DNA of 64,000 nt from Seonamhaeicola sediminis. GTDB taxonomy: Bacteria > Bacteroidota > Bacteroidia > Flavobacteriales > Flavobacteriaceae. The notes under the pieces are model-generated. The model did no database searches, was not told the DNA's origin, and worked only from the letters and a program-made list of their open reading frames with translations. Position numbers and translations under genes: made by a program. The first letter of the stretch is position 1; every line of letters begins with the position of its first letter. Shown here in pieces: positions 63,825 to 64,000 of the stretch. The DNA lies in NCBI RefSeq assembly GCF_004358095.2, contig NZ_SMZJ02000004.1, positions 163,031 to 227,030 of the forward strand, in the 5' to 3' direction.

Positions 63825-64000
63825 TTAGTTCCAGTTTTCGTCAAAGTCTAAACTTTCATAATCATCAACATCAAAACCATCTTCAAATTCATTAAAGTCA
63901 TCATCTTCCTCTGCTTGGAAAGAAAGTTCTGGCGCTGTGTCAGGAATTTGTCCGTGAACAAACATTAAATTAGGGTAGTCTGTGCTTTCAGCTTCTTCAA
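63825..64000 (-). CDS. Acidic C-terminus of an unidentified protein (partial)
   Basis: A reverse-strand frame enters from the window edge and stops at 63825-63827. The visible 57 residues run EEAESTDYPNLMFVHGQIPD, then a strongly acidic tail (DDDFNEFEDGF; VDDYESLDFDENWN). The frame is open throughout, and the composition is unlike chance for AT-rich DNA. I do not recognise the protein. It converges with the kinase-like gene, with three bases between the stops. Confidence 0.65.
   Translation of the reverse strand, partial: EEAESTDYPNLMFVHGQIPDTAPELSFQAEEDDDFNEFEDGFDVDDYESLDFDENWN

Noticed and set aside
1-64000. Prophage, integrative element or anti-phage defence island
   Set aside because: No integrase, transposase, phage structural gene, restriction enzyme or known defence family is seen; the kinase-like orphan alone is not enough.

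Overview
The window looks like a chromosomal segment of an AT-rich, marine-type member of the family Flavobacteriaceae (Bacteroidota). The evidence is three giant proteins ending in the gliding-motility/type B C-terminal sorting domain of the type IX secretion system (T9SS), many lipoproteins with flavobacterial lipoboxes, several families common in flavobacteria (DUF4197, DUF4920, DUF1684, DUF1080), start sites mostly without Shine-Dalgarno sequences, and repeated copies of the Bacteroidota -7 promoter box TAnnTTTG. I see no rRNA or tRNA genes, CRISPR array, prophage or insertion sequence.

Layout. 1-3.2 kb: an unidentified gene end, a three-hairpin palindromic element, then prfA, a stand-alone S23-type four-helix-bundle gene, a C-rich tandem array and pyrF, followed by two small reverse-strand genes. 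3.2-17 kb: a DUF4197 lipoprotein, a thioredoxin-like TlpA protein, an OmpA-like protein, purU, the fused acyl-CoA mutase icmF, a Crp/Fnr regulator with a perfect FNR-type palindrome behind it, an Lrp/AsnC regulator, a glyoxalase-like/MFS pair, a DUF1684 lipoprotein, crcB, and a SRPBCC/GyrI-like gene broken by a frameshift in a G-tract. 17-29 kb: an M49 dipeptidyl peptidase III, a 28-residue membrane peptide, a MazG-like protein, ilvE, an unknown lipoprotein, DUF4920-mnmD, a TIGR01777 epimerase, DUF1080 and YceI lipoproteins, and grpE-dnaJ.

29-47 kb: a tight four-gene run (ABC ATPase, ABC-2 permease, MscS channel, sigma-54-type response regulator without a DNA-binding domain), a coiled-coil secreted protein, PPK2 overlapping a DinB-like protein, a TolB-like protein, then a reverse-strand run (APC permease, DUF1624 membrane acyltransferase-like protein, SnoaL-like lipoprotein, unknown secreted protein), lysA, sucC, DUF1456, a TerB-like protein and uvrB. 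47-61 kb: three tandem T9SS type B surface proteins (1921, 1627 and 907 aa) sharing an approximately 85-105-residue repeat in about 6, 11 and 2 copies. 61-64 kb: an ABC-2 exporter pair, an unrecognised protein with kinase-like motifs, and the acidic C-terminus of a gene running off the window.

Most of the window is housekeeping and cell-envelope biology. The items most worth a second look are the C-rich/G-quadruplex-capable array running into pyrF, the poly-G frameshift, the FNR box plus small-RNA-like segment after the Crp/Fnr gene, the kinase-like orphan at 62.8 kb, the repeat-rich adhesin trio, two terminator-like hairpins with no gene ending at them, and a shared AACCAACC leader in front of exported-protein genes. 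All functions are read from sequence motifs; nothing has been checked against a database.
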